Under the pieces are notes generated by a model, which did no database searches, was not told the origin of the DNA, and worked only from the letters and a program-made list of their open reading frames with translations. This document shows, piece by piece, positions 15,298-22,859 of a stretch of DNA of 27,280 nt (position 1 is its first letter; each line of letters starts with the position of its first letter). The translations under genes and the position numbers were made by a program. The stretch is from JOPF133 sp035505095 (GTDB lineage Bacteria > Acidobacteriota > Terriglobia > Bryobacterales > Bryobacteraceae): contig DATJRE010000232.1 in NCBI GenBank assembly GCA_035505095.1, positions 1-27,280 of the forward strand, written 5' to 3'.

Positions 15298-16188
15298 ATG
15301 CTGCAGCGCTTTCTCGATCCCGCGGTGCTCGCTTCCATTTCCGGGCTTGACCTGGTGGCCAAGACGGTGGTGGATGGATTTGTCGCGGGGCTTCATCGCT
15401 CGCCGGATTTCGGGTTTTCCCAGGAGTTTGCCGAGTACCGGGCCTATTCGCAGGGCGACGATCTGCGGCATGTCGATTGGAACGTTTTCGCGCGCACCGA
15501 TAAGTGCTTTCTGAAGCGCTATCGCGGGGAGACCAATTCGCAGTTGCTGATCCTGCTGGATACTTCGGCCTCCATGTCGTACGGGTCGCAGCCGGTGCAC
15601 AAGCTGGATTATGCGCGGTTCGTGGCGGCCTCGCTGTGCTACATGGCCCACGGGCAGCGGGATGCCGCCGGGCTGATCATCTTCGACGAGGACATCTCGA
15701 ATTACGTCGCTCCCTCCACGCGCCAGGGGCAGCTTTTCCGGCTGCTGCACGCTATTGAGGAGGCCAAGGTCGGCACGCGCACGGATTTCGCCAAACCGTT
15801 CGTGCACTTCCAGAACTTTCTGCACCGCCGCGGCATCGTGGTGGTCCTGTCGGATTTCTATGAGCGGCCCGAACTGATCGTCAAAACCGTCGAGCCGCTG
15901 CGTTTCAAAGGCAACGAAGTGATCCTGTTTCACGTGCTCGACCCGCAGGAGATCAAACCGAAGTTCCGCGAGCCCGTCTTGTTGGTAGACATGGAAAACT
16001 CCCACCAGGCGCTGGAAGTCTCGCCGGAATACGCCCGTAACGAGTACCGCCGGCGCATCGGGGAGCATATTGAGGAACTCCGATCGAAAGCGCGCTCGGC
16101 GGGATTGGACTATTTTCTGATCGATACCGGGAGGCCTCTGGACGAGGGGCTTCGCGAATACCTGGCAATCCGGAGGGGAAGGCTCTAA
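15298..16188 (+). CDS. DUF58 domain protein (VWA-like MoxR partner)
   Basis: This 296-residue protein is a DUF58 family member. The signature 'EYRAYSQGDDLRHVDWNVFARTDKCFLKRYRGETNSQ' is complete. A VWA-type metal site follows, LLDTSASM with D88, S90 and S92. No membrane segment is evident, so a cytoplasmic, membrane-peripheral place is likely. DUF58 proteins pair with MoxR ATPases, and moxR is the nearest conserved neighbour upstream, beyond the GxxExxY insert. The ATG follows the GxxExxY stop after two bases (TAGCCATG), with no strong Shine-Dalgarno, so its translation may now depend on coupling to the inserted gene. Its TAA abuts the next ATG. Confidence 0.93.
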   Translation: MLQRFLDPAVLASISGLDLVAKTVVDGFVAGLHRSPDFGFSQEFAEYRAYSQGDDLRHVDWNVFARTDKCFLKRYRGETNSQLLILLDTSASMSYGSQPVHKLDYARFVAASLCYMAHGQRDAAGLIIFDEDISNYVAPSTRQGQLFRLLHAIEEAKVGTRTDFAKPFVHFQNFLHRRGIVVVLSDFYERPELIVKTVEPLRFKGNEVILFHVLDPQEIKPKFREPVLLVDMENSHQALEVSPEYARNEYRRRIGEHIEELRSKARSAGLDYFLIDTGRPLDEGLREYLAIRRGRL

Positions 16189-18198
16189 ATGGGATTTTTC
16201 ACCCCATGGTTTCTGGCGGGAGCGGTAGCAGTGGGGCTGCCTGTCTGGCTGCACCTGTTACGCAAGCACCGCACCACCCCTCTACCCTTCAGCTCGCTGA
16301 TGTTTTTCGAGCAGCATGTGCAAAGCTCCATCAAGCACCGGCGGCTGCGCTACCTGCTGCTGTTTGCCTTGCGGGCGGCGCTCATCATGCTGCTGGTGCT
16401 GGCCTTTGCGCAGCCTTACATCCGGCAGAATATTCTACCGAGCCGGCGCACCGGCGAAGTCACCGTGCTGGCCATCGACAATTCCTTCAGCATGCGCACC
16501 GGCGACCGCTTCGAAAGGGCCAAGCAGGAAGCCCGCTCGGCCATCGGCCGCCTGGGTCCGGGCGAGCGCGCCGAGGTGCTGGCTTTCGGACAGCGGGTGC
16601 AGGCCATGGGCGAAGTCACCGACGACCACACCTCGCTGAACGCCGCCGTGGCCGCCATCCAGCTTTCGGATGCCAAGAGCTCTTTCGCCGAACTGACACG
16701 GGCCGTACGTTCGATTGCCAATTCACTCCACCTTCCGCTGCACTTGCACGTCTATTCGGATATGCAGCAGTCCGGGCTGCCGGCCAATTTCAACGATCTG
16801 CGGCTCAATGCGGATGTCCGCCTGGACCCGCATCCCTTGGAAACCAAAGAGGTTCCGAATTTTGCCGTGGAAAACGTGGTCGCCCCGCGGCGGGTCTATG
16901 AGAACGGCAAGACGCGGGTGCTGGCCACGGTGGCCAGCTATGGCGCGCCCAAAGCCATGCGCACGGTGAGCCTGGAGCTGAACGGCCGCACCGTGGACAG
17001 TAAGCAGGTGGAGGTGCCGGAAAACGGCCGCGCCAGCGTGGAATTCCTCTCGCTCGACGTGCCCTACGGCCGCAATAAGGGCGATGTGAAGATCGATTCG
17101 GCCGATTCCCTGGCCGCCGACGATATCTTTTACTTCTCCGTAGAGCGCGCCGATCCGCGCCAGGCCCTGTTCGTTCGCGAAGCCGGCAACGATGCCGCCC
17201 TGGGGTATTTCAAGACCGCCCTGGCGGCTTCCGGGCAGGCCGCTTTCGAAGTGGACCCGGCCACCACCGAGCAGACCGCCAACCTCAATCCGTCCAAGTA
17301 TGCCTTCGTGGTGCTGGCCGACGTCGGCACCTTGCCACCGGCCTTCGAAAACGAGCTGCGCGAATATGTGCGTACGGGCGGGTCGGTGCTGATCACCCTG
17401 GGGCGAAATGCCGCCGTCAGCACCAAGGTACCGGTCACCGACCAGCGCATCGAGGCGACCCGCTACTCCGGGCGGGAAGGCGCCATGTTCCAAACCGCCG
17501 CCTCGCTGGATTCGTCGCACCCTTCCATTCAGAACGATAACCGCTGGGATGACGTGAAATTTTACCGCGCCATCCGGGTGACGCCCGGCAGCGCGCGGGT
17601 GGTGGCGCGGCTTACCGACCAGACACCGCTGGTGATGGACCAGCAGATGGGCGACGGCCACGTTGTGGTGTTCGCCTCCACTTTCGACAACATTGACAAC
17701 GATTTTCCGGTCCACCCGGCCTTCGTGCCCTTCGTCGAGCAGACGGCGCGCTACCTGGGCCGGCTGGATAGCGGCCCCTCCAGTGTGCTGGTGGGCACCT
17801 TCGGCGAGCTGCGCGATTCCAAAGAAGTGGGCGCGGCGGTGGATGTGGTGGACCCCAAGGGCGGCCGGGTTTTGTCGCTCGAAGAGGCTACCAAAGCCCA
17901 AAATATCCAGTTCGAAGATGCCGGCTTTTACGACATCCGCCGGCCCAACGGCCGCAATGAGTTAGTGGCCGTGAATTCCGACCGCCGGGAGAGCGATCTG
18001 ACCCCGGCTTCCCCGGATACTTTGACTTTGTGGCAGAATACAGCCAACGGCGCGGCCAGCAGTTCCGGCGCCACCACGGCGGCGGAGCGCCGGCCGATGT
18101 CTGTCTGGTGGTATGTAATGCTGGCGGTATTGGCGTTAGCAGTGGCAGAGTCGTTGCTGGGAAATCAACATCTTTCGGTGGACAAAGAGGCGGCATGA
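16189..18198 (+). CDS. BatA-like membrane protein with VWA domain
   Basis: This 669-residue protein begins with the BatA N-terminal region: a first helix at about 5-22, 'LHLLRKHRTTPLPFSSLMFFE', and a second helix at about 57-77. A VWA domain follows, with IDNSFSM carrying D97, S99 and S101. Further on, 'YAFVVLADVGTLPPAFENELREYVRTGGSVLITLG' resembles the glutamine-amidotransferase-like fold of the first operon gene. A final helix, 'SVWWYVMLAVLALAVAESLLG', lies near the C-terminus. Most of the chain is probably periplasmic. The start abuts the DUF58 stop with no gap, and the stop overlaps the next start (ATGA). It is probably a membrane partner of MoxR/DUF58. Confidence 0.9.
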   Translation: MGFFTPWFLAGAVAVGLPVWLHLLRKHRTTPLPFSSLMFFEQHVQSSIKHRRLRYLLLFALRAALIMLLVLAFAQPYIRQNILPSRRTGEVTVLAIDNSFSMRTGDRFERAKQEARSAIGRLGPGERAEVLAFGQRVQAMGEVTDDHTSLNAAVAAIQLSDAKSSFAELTRAVRSIANSLHLPLHLHVYSDMQQSGLPANFNDLRLNADVRLDPHPLETKEVPNFAVENVVAPRRVYENGKTRVLATVASYGAPKAMRTVSLELNGRTVDSKQVEVPENGRASVEFLSLDVPYGRNKGDVKIDSADSLAADDIFYFSVERADPRQALFVREAGNDAALGYFKTALAASGQAAFEVDPATTEQTANLNPSKYAFVVLADVGTLPPAFENELREYVRTGGSVLITLGRNAAVSTKVPVTDQRIEATRYSGREGAMFQTAASLDSSHPSIQNDNRWDDVKFYRAIRVTPGSARVVARLTDQTPLVMDQQMGDGHVVVFASTFDNIDNDFPVHPAFVPFVEQTARYLGRLDSGPSSVLVGTFGELRDSKEVGAAVDVVDPKGGRVLSLEEATKAQNIQFEDAGFYDIRRPNGRNELVAVNSDRRESDLTPASPDTLTLWQNTANGAASSSGATTAAERRPMSVWWYVMLAVLALAVAESLLGNQHLSVDKEAA

Positions 18199-21100
18199 AA
18201 CCATTGGATCGCTTGTCCGACTATCTGGGCGCTGTGGAGCGCCGGTTGCGTGTGCTGGCGCTGACCCGCGGGGCGGCGGTGACGGCTTGCGCGGCTTTGC
18301 TGCTCACAGTGCTGGCCGTTTTGCTGGCTAACCAGTTTGCCTTCTCCGGCCGTAGCGTTCTGGGAGCGCGCATTCTGCTGTTCCTGGGATTGGCCTGCGC
18401 TTTGGCCGCCGCCGTAATTGTACCCGTGATCCGCCTCAACCGGCGGTTTGCGGCCCGCCGGGCCGAGAGCCGGTATCCCCAGTTTGAGGAGCGCCTGCTC
18501 ACCTTCACCGAGCGCGTGGAGCAGAACCCCAACGATCCGTTCCTGGAACTGCTGGCCGACGACACCCTCAACGTGGCCCGCGAGGCCAAGCCGCAGGAAG
18601 TCGCCAAGACCGCCTGGATGTTCAGCTTTTCCTCGGGCGCCCTGGTGGCGGCCCTGGCGCTGATCTGGCTGGGAGTTTCTGGGCCGGGCTTCTGGGGCTA
18701 CGGCACCTCGCTGTTGTGGGGCGGCATTCCCAAGGGCGTGATGAAGCCCTTCTATTCCATCCAGGTAGACCCCGGCAACAAGACCATCCGCAAGCGCTCC
18801 GACCAGTTGATCTCCGCGACCCTGTCGGGCTTCACGGCTCCCAAAGTGCGGATTTTTGCGCGCTATTCGAGCGCCAGCGAGTGGGAGCAGGCCGATATGC
18901 GCACCGGCATGGGATCGAGCGACTACCAGTTTCTGATTGCCGGCGTGCCGGAATCCCTGGACTACTACATTGAAGCCGGCGGCGTGCGGTCGCCCACCTA
19001 TAAGTTGAAGGTGATGGACCTTCCCACCATCAAGAAGATCCGGGTGACCTACCATTACCCCTCCTGGACGGGCATGAAGGACGCGGTGGAAGACCCCGGC
19101 GGCGATCTGCGCGCCGTGGAAGGCACCACCGCCGAAGTGGCCGTGCAGACCGACAAGCCGCTGGGCAACGGCGCCATCCTGCTGGATGACGGCACCAAGC
19201 TCAGCCTGCGCGACGGCGGCAACGGCTTTCTGGTGGCCAGCATTCCCATCCAGAAGGACGGGATGTACCACTTTGCCGCCGTGGAAGGCGGGGAAGATGT
19301 CCGCCTGGGCGAAGATTACCTGATTGAAGCGCAGAAGTACCATGCGCCGGAAGTGCAGATCAGCCGTCCCGGCCGCGATTTCCGCGCCTCGCCGATTGAA
19401 GAAGTCACCGTATCGGTGAACGCCAAGGACGATTTCGGCTTGAGCGACATGTCGCTGCACTATTCGGTGAACGGCGGCGATGAGAAGGTAGTGCCGCTGC
19501 TGCCCTCGAAGGGTCTCAAGACTGCCTCCGGCAGCACGGTGATCTCGCTGGAAGATTTCAAGGTGGTGCCGGGCGACGTGGTCAGCCTGTACGCCGTGGC
19601 CAAGGACGCGCGCGCTTCGACCTCCAGCGACATTTTCTTTATCCAGGCCGAGCCGTTTGAACGCAACTACACCCAATCGCAGGAGTCCGGGGGCGCGGGA
19701 GGCGGCGGAGGCGACGACGCCAACCAGCAGAGCGAGATTTCCCAGCGCCAGAAGGAAATCATTACGGCTACCTGGAACCAGTTGAAAGGACAGGGCGCCA
19801 AGGGCACCGACGCCGAAAATGCGGCCTTCCTTTCGTCGGTCCAAAAGAAGCTGCAAGACCAGGCCCGCTCGCTTTCCGAACGCGCCAAGGCGCGCCAGTT
19901 GGAAGGCGCCGGGGATGCCTTCAAGAGTTTCGTGGACGACATGGACAAGGCCGTGGAGTCCATGACCCCGGCCACCGATAAGCTGAAAGGCGCCAAATGG
20001 CAGGATGCGCTGGTGCCGGAGCAGAAGGCGCTGCAGCACCTGCTGCGGGCCGAAGCCACTTTCCGCGATATCCAGGTGTCGTTCGGCGGCCAGCGGGGAG
20101 GAGGCGGAGGAGGCGGCATGAATGGCGCCACCCGCGACCTGCAGGGCCTGTTCGATCTGGAACTGGATACCGAGAAGAACCAGTACGAGGGCGCCCGGTC
20201 GAACCAGGCGGCCGATTCGCATCAGCAGCAGATTGACGACGCGCTGCAAAAGCTACAGGAACTGGCGCGCCGCCAGCAGGAATTGGCCGAACAGCAGAAA
20301 TATCAGAAGCAGCAGAGCGCCGACCAGCGCTGGGAGCAGGAAATGCTCCGCCGCAAGGCCGAGGAACTGCGCCAGCAGTTGTCCGACTTGACCCGCCAGA
20401 GCCAGCAACTGAGCCGCAACGGGCAACAGGGGCAGCAAGGACAACAGGGGCAGCAGGGACAGCAAGGGCAGCAAGGACAACAGGGGCAACAGGGGCAGTC
20501 CGGTCAATCGGGTCAATCCGGCCAGTCGGGACAGTCGGGGCAATCCGGACAGCAGAGCGGGCAGATGGGTCAGATGGGCCAGCAATCCGGCCAGATGGGC
20601 CGCAACGGCCAGCAACAAGGTCAGCAAGGGCAGAACGGCCAGCAGCAGCAACAGATGATGGGGCAGCAGGGCCGCATGGGAGTGCCCGGGGCGGACGCCC
20701 GGCAGCTCCAGCAGACGCTCGACCAATTGCAACAGGCTTTGCAGGATATGCAGCAGGCGGGGTCGTCGCAGCAGGCGGGTACCCCGGAGGGCCAGGCGGA
20801 AGCCCGCCGCGCGGCCGAACGGTTGAACGAAGCGGTGCAGGGCCTCTCGTCGCTGCGCGGCCAGCAGGCCAACAACGAAGTGGAGAGCCTGGCGCAGCAG
20901 GCCGATGAGCTGGCCCACCGCCAGCAGGATTTCGAAGGCCAGATGCGCAAATCCTTCGGGCCAGACAGCCGCGGCCTGACCCGCGATCAGGCTGAGCAGA
21001 TGGGCCAGCAGCGGGACAAGGAAATCGCCGATCTGAACAAGCTGGAAAAGGGCATGCAGGGCGCCGTGCGGAACCTGCAATCCGGGAATCGCGAGGCGTC

Positions 21101-22118
21101 TTCGAAGATGCGGGAAGCCTTGGGCGAGGCGGAGCAGCAGGACCTTTCCCGCGATATGCAGCGCAACGCCGATTGGATCCGCCGCGGCATGGGCGAGTAT
21201 GCGGTGATGTCGGAATCCGAGATTACCGCCGGGCTGGGCGAATTGCGCGACCGTCTGAAGCAGGTGCAGGCGGCCATGGGCAAGGGGCAGGACACGCAAT
21301 CCGCCGAGCGCGACAAGGCGCTGCAGCAAGGCTTGGGCAACCTGGAAGGCTTTCGCCAGGCGTTGCAGCAGTTAGCCGACCGCAATGGCCCCGGCGGCCG
21401 CGGGCAGCAGCAGGGACCGCTTTCGCGCCAGTACGGGCAAAACGGGCAGCAAGGTCAGAATGGCCAACAGGGACAGAATGGCCAGCAGGCTGGACAGCGC
21501 GGGCAGCAAGGTCAGCAGGGGCAAAACGGGCAGCAGGGACAGAATGGCCAGCAGGGACAGGGTCAGCAGGGCGGCCAGCAGGCCGGCGGTCAGCAAGGCG
21601 GCGGCCAGCGGGGCGGCCAACAGCAAGGGGGCCAGCAAGGCGGGCAACAGGCCAACGGCAACAACGGACCGCTGAATGGCGGCGGGGGACCCACCAACGG
21701 CGGCGGTGGCTATCGCAATTACGGCAACGCCTGGGGCAGCCACGTGGACGATCCGCGCGGTTTTGCTAACGGCCCCATCCGTGCCGAAGACTACCAGCAG
21801 GCCTACCGCAATACCGTGCAGTCGCTGCAGCAACTGCAGCAGCAGCTTAAAGACGACCCCACTACGGGCCGCGATATCCAGGGGCTGATGCGCGACCTGC
21901 ACCAGTTGGACCCGTACGCCTATTCCAACGACCCGATGCTGGCCGAGCGCATTCAAGCCGCCATGGCCGGCCTGGAGCAGGTGGAGATGGAGATCCGCCG
22001 CAAAGTGGAAACCACCGGAAACAATGGCACGGTCCGCAGCCCGGGCAACGAAATCGTCCCGCAGGGCTACCAGGACGCGGTCTCTGAGTACTTCCGCAAG
22101 CTGAGCGGCGGCAAGTAA
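18195..22118 (+). CDS. Very large DUF4175-type membrane protein with Gly-Gln repeats
   Basis: This 1307-residue protein closes the operon. Three membrane helices lie near 27-46, 57-79 and 143-165. A periplasmic region with beta-rich segments follows ('IEEVTVSVNAKDDFGLSDMSLHYSVNGG'), then a long Gln-rich coiled-coil region and a folded C-terminus ('EDYQQAYRNTVQSLQQLQQQLKDDP'). Two blocks of Gly-Gln-X triplets occupy about 743-826 and 1066-1175. The layout fits DUF4175/'TIGR02302'-like proteins found with MoxR-VWA genes. ATG 18195 has AGAGG six bases upstream and overlaps the previous stop. The frame is open further upstream, but that part overlaps the BatA-like gene. The function is unknown; an envelope scaffold is possible. 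Confidence 0.85.
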   Translation: MKPLDRLSDYLGAVERRLRVLALTRGAAVTACAALLLTVLAVLLANQFAFSGRSVLGARILLFLGLACALAAAVIVPVIRLNRRFAARRAESRYPQFEERLLTFTERVEQNPNDPFLELLADDTLNVAREAKPQEVAKTAWMFSFSSGALVAALALIWLGVSGPGFWGYGTSLLWGGIPKGVMKPFYSIQVDPGNKTIRKRSDQLISATLSGFTAPKVRIFARYSSASEWEQADMRTGMGSSDYQFLIAGVPESLDYYIEAGGVRSPTYKLKVMDLPTIKKIRVTYHYPSWTGMKDAVEDPGGDLRAVEGTTAEVAVQTDKPLGNGAILLDDGTKLSLRDGGNGFLVASIPIQKDGMYHFAAVEGGEDVRLGEDYLIEAQKYHAPEVQISRPGRDFRASPIEEVTVSVNAKDDFGLSDMSLHYSVNGGDEKVVPLLPSKGLKTASGSTVISLEDFKVVPGDVVSLYAVAKDARASTSSDIFFIQAEPFERNYTQSQESGGAGGGGGDDANQQSEISQRQKEIITATWNQLKGQGAKGTDAENAAFLSSVQKKLQDQARSLSERAKARQLEGAGDAFKSFVDDMDKAVESMTPATDKLKGAKWQDALVPEQKALQHLLRAEATFRDIQVSFGGQRGGGGGGGMNGATRDLQGLFDLELDTEKNQYEGARSNQAADSHQQQIDDALQKLQELARRQQELAEQQKYQKQQSADQRWEQEMLRRKAEELRQQLSDLTRQSQQLSRNGQQGQQGQQGQQGQQGQQGQQGQQGQSGQSGQSGQSGQSGQSGQQSGQMGQMGQQSGQMGRNGQQQGQQGQNGQQQQQMMGQQGRMGVPGADARQLQQTLDQLQQALQDMQQAGSSQQAGTPEGQAEARRAAERLNEAVQGLSSLRGQQANNEVESLAQQADELAHRQQDFEGQMRKSFGPDSRGLTRDQAEQMGQQRDKEIADLNKLEKGMQGAVRNLQSGNREASSKMREALGEAEQQDLSRDMQRNADWIRRGMGEYAVMSESEITAGLGELRDRLKQVQAAMGKGQDTQSAERDKALQQGLGNLEGFRQALQQLADRNGPGGRGQQQGPLSRQYGQNGQQGQNGQQGQNGQQAGQRGQQGQQGQNGQQGQNGQQGQGQQGGQQAGGQQGGGQRGGQQQGGQQGGQQANGNNGPLNGGGGPTNGGGGYRNYGNAWGSHVDDPRGFANGPIRAEDYQQAYRNTVQSLQQLQQQLKDDPTTGRDIQGLMRDLHQLDPYAYSNDPMLAERIQAAMAGLEQVEMEIRRKVETTGNNGTVRSPGNEIVPQGYQDAVSEYFRKLSGGK
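20421..20670. repeat. Low-complexity GGNCAR-type coding repeat, block 1
   Basis: Tandem 9-bp-like units such as GGGCAGCAA and GGACAACAG code a run of Gly-Gln-Gln, then Gly-Gln-Ser and Gly-Gln-Met triplets. Codons vary between units, so the amino-acid pattern has been held while the bases drifted. The regularity makes this segment prone to slippage in replication and to misassembly. Confidence 0.9.
21430..21660. repeat. Low-complexity Gly-Gln coding repeat, block 2
   Basis: A second run of Gly-Gln-Gln and Gly-Gln-Asn triplets (for example GGGCAGCAAGGTCAGAATGG) follows a ~250-residue non-repetitive segment. It grades into Gly-Gly-Gln and then Asn-Gly-rich sequence before the C-terminal domain. 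The choice of triplets differs from block 1 (Asn instead of Ser and Met). Confidence 0.85.
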
Positions 22119-22129
22119 GCATCCTATTA

Positions 22130-22155
22130 GCGGGGCAGGCTTCGGTCGGCCCCGC
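22130..22155 (+). terminator. Hairpin after the DUF4175 gene, possible operon terminator
   Basis: GCGGGGC and GCCCCGC form a seven-base stem. The inside can pair further around a UUCG loop closed by C-G, a very stable tetraloop. It begins 11 bases after the TAA of the last operon gene. No T-run follows, so it may stabilise the 3' end or act with Rho instead of being a classical intrinsic terminator. Confidence 0.5.
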
Positions 22156-22649
22156 ATATCAGCGGATTCGGCCGGGAAGTTGCCCCCAAGGGAAACCTCC
22201 GTGTGCTGTCAGGGTTTCAGCCGCAACCGGTTGCGACAAAATCTGAACACGATCAAGGGTGCAAGCGCCGAATTGCGATAGCGGCTCATCTGCAGGGGAC
22301 AATCATTTTAGATCGGGGGAATCCCCCGATCACGTCGCTCGGAGGAATATTTAGCCTTCCTTCCCAATGACTTGCGATCAGAGCTGCCGTCTGTAAGAGA
22401 CTCGAATGCTAGATTTTGTTCGGATGGCCCTGAACACGTCCTGATGTCCCACTTAGGGGACGGCGTGACGATATCCTGTCAGGAACGTCATTGCTTTGGC
22501 GCCCCTGGTTGAGCCGCTATGCGGCAACTTCTAGAAAACATTATGGCCGTGTAGATTCACCTTTGGATATGAGAATGCTAGACGCTAGAGTGATGAAGTC
22601 GTTGGAACCGAGTCGTGCTATCATGCAGTCTCGAAAGAGAAAGAGATCT
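22156..22649. other. Intergenic stretch with several dyad-symmetric sites
   Basis: This ~490-base gap holds no supported gene. It contains (a) a perfect 14-base palindrome CGCAACCGGTTGCG at 22222-22235, which resembles LacI/GalR-family operators; (b) a perfect hairpin with stem GATCGGGGG and loop AAT at 22311-22331, without a T-run; and (c) two adjacent dyads, GTCCC-6-GGGAC at 22446-22461 and a nested TGACG/TCCTGTCAGGA/CGTCA at 22466-22490. The GC content is visibly below that of the operon, and the sequence looks like the edge of an acquired island. Confidence 0.5.
22616..22624 (+). promoter_or_regulatory. Possible extended -10 promoter for the small ORF/ClpP-like pair
   Basis: TGC-TATCAT matches an extended -10 element at eight of the nine positions that can be compared, and lies 25 bases before the ATG at 22650. 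A purine-rich AAAGAGA about five bases before that ATG can serve as ribosome site. No clear -35 box is present 17 bases upstream. Confidence 0.35.
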
Positions 22650-22859
22650 ATGCCCGCACCAAAAACCACGCCAGAACCGTATAATAAGACACTGAATGAT
22701 GCGATCAAGGGCATCTACAGTGTGTACGGGCGGAATTTGGCCGCATTTTTCCGCGATGTCGAGGATCCGGTGAAGCATGGCGACTGCCAAATCGAACTCT
22801 ACGGCCAACTCAGCGACACCGCAGGTCGCAAGCGGCATCGGGTCGACGCCTCGCGCTGA
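22650..22859 (+). CDS. Small hypothetical protein overlapping the ClpP-like gene
   Basis: This 69-residue open frame runs from ATG 22650, with the ribosome-site-like AAAGAGA upstream, to TGA 22859. It includes 'NKTLNDAIKGIYSVYGRNLAAFFRDVEDPVKHG' and a basic tail. I recognise no family. Its last 83 bases overlap the ClpP-like gene in another frame. It could be a real small partner protein, a leader ORF for coupled translation, or the N-terminal part of a protein joined to the ClpP-like frame by frameshifting. The frame stays open upstream to 22491, but that extension has no ATG with a better ribosome site. Confidence 0.45.
   Translation: MPAPKTTPEPYNKTLNDAIKGIYSVYGRNLAAFFRDVEDPVKHGDCQIELYGQLSDTAGRKRHRVDASR

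Noticed and set aside
18165..20249. Long minus-strand open frame opposite the DUF4175 gene
   Set aside because: Antisense shadow; the plus-strand frame has membrane helices, operon overlap and a good ribosome site.
20421..20670. CRISPR-like or satellite array in the Gly-Gln region
   Set aside because: The repeat is in frame within a coding sequence, has a triplet-of-codons period and no spacers.
22311..22331. Intrinsic terminator at the GATCGGGGG hairpin
   Set aside because: The stem is perfect but the loop is only three bases, no T-run follows, and it lies about 190 bases from the nearest upstream gene end.
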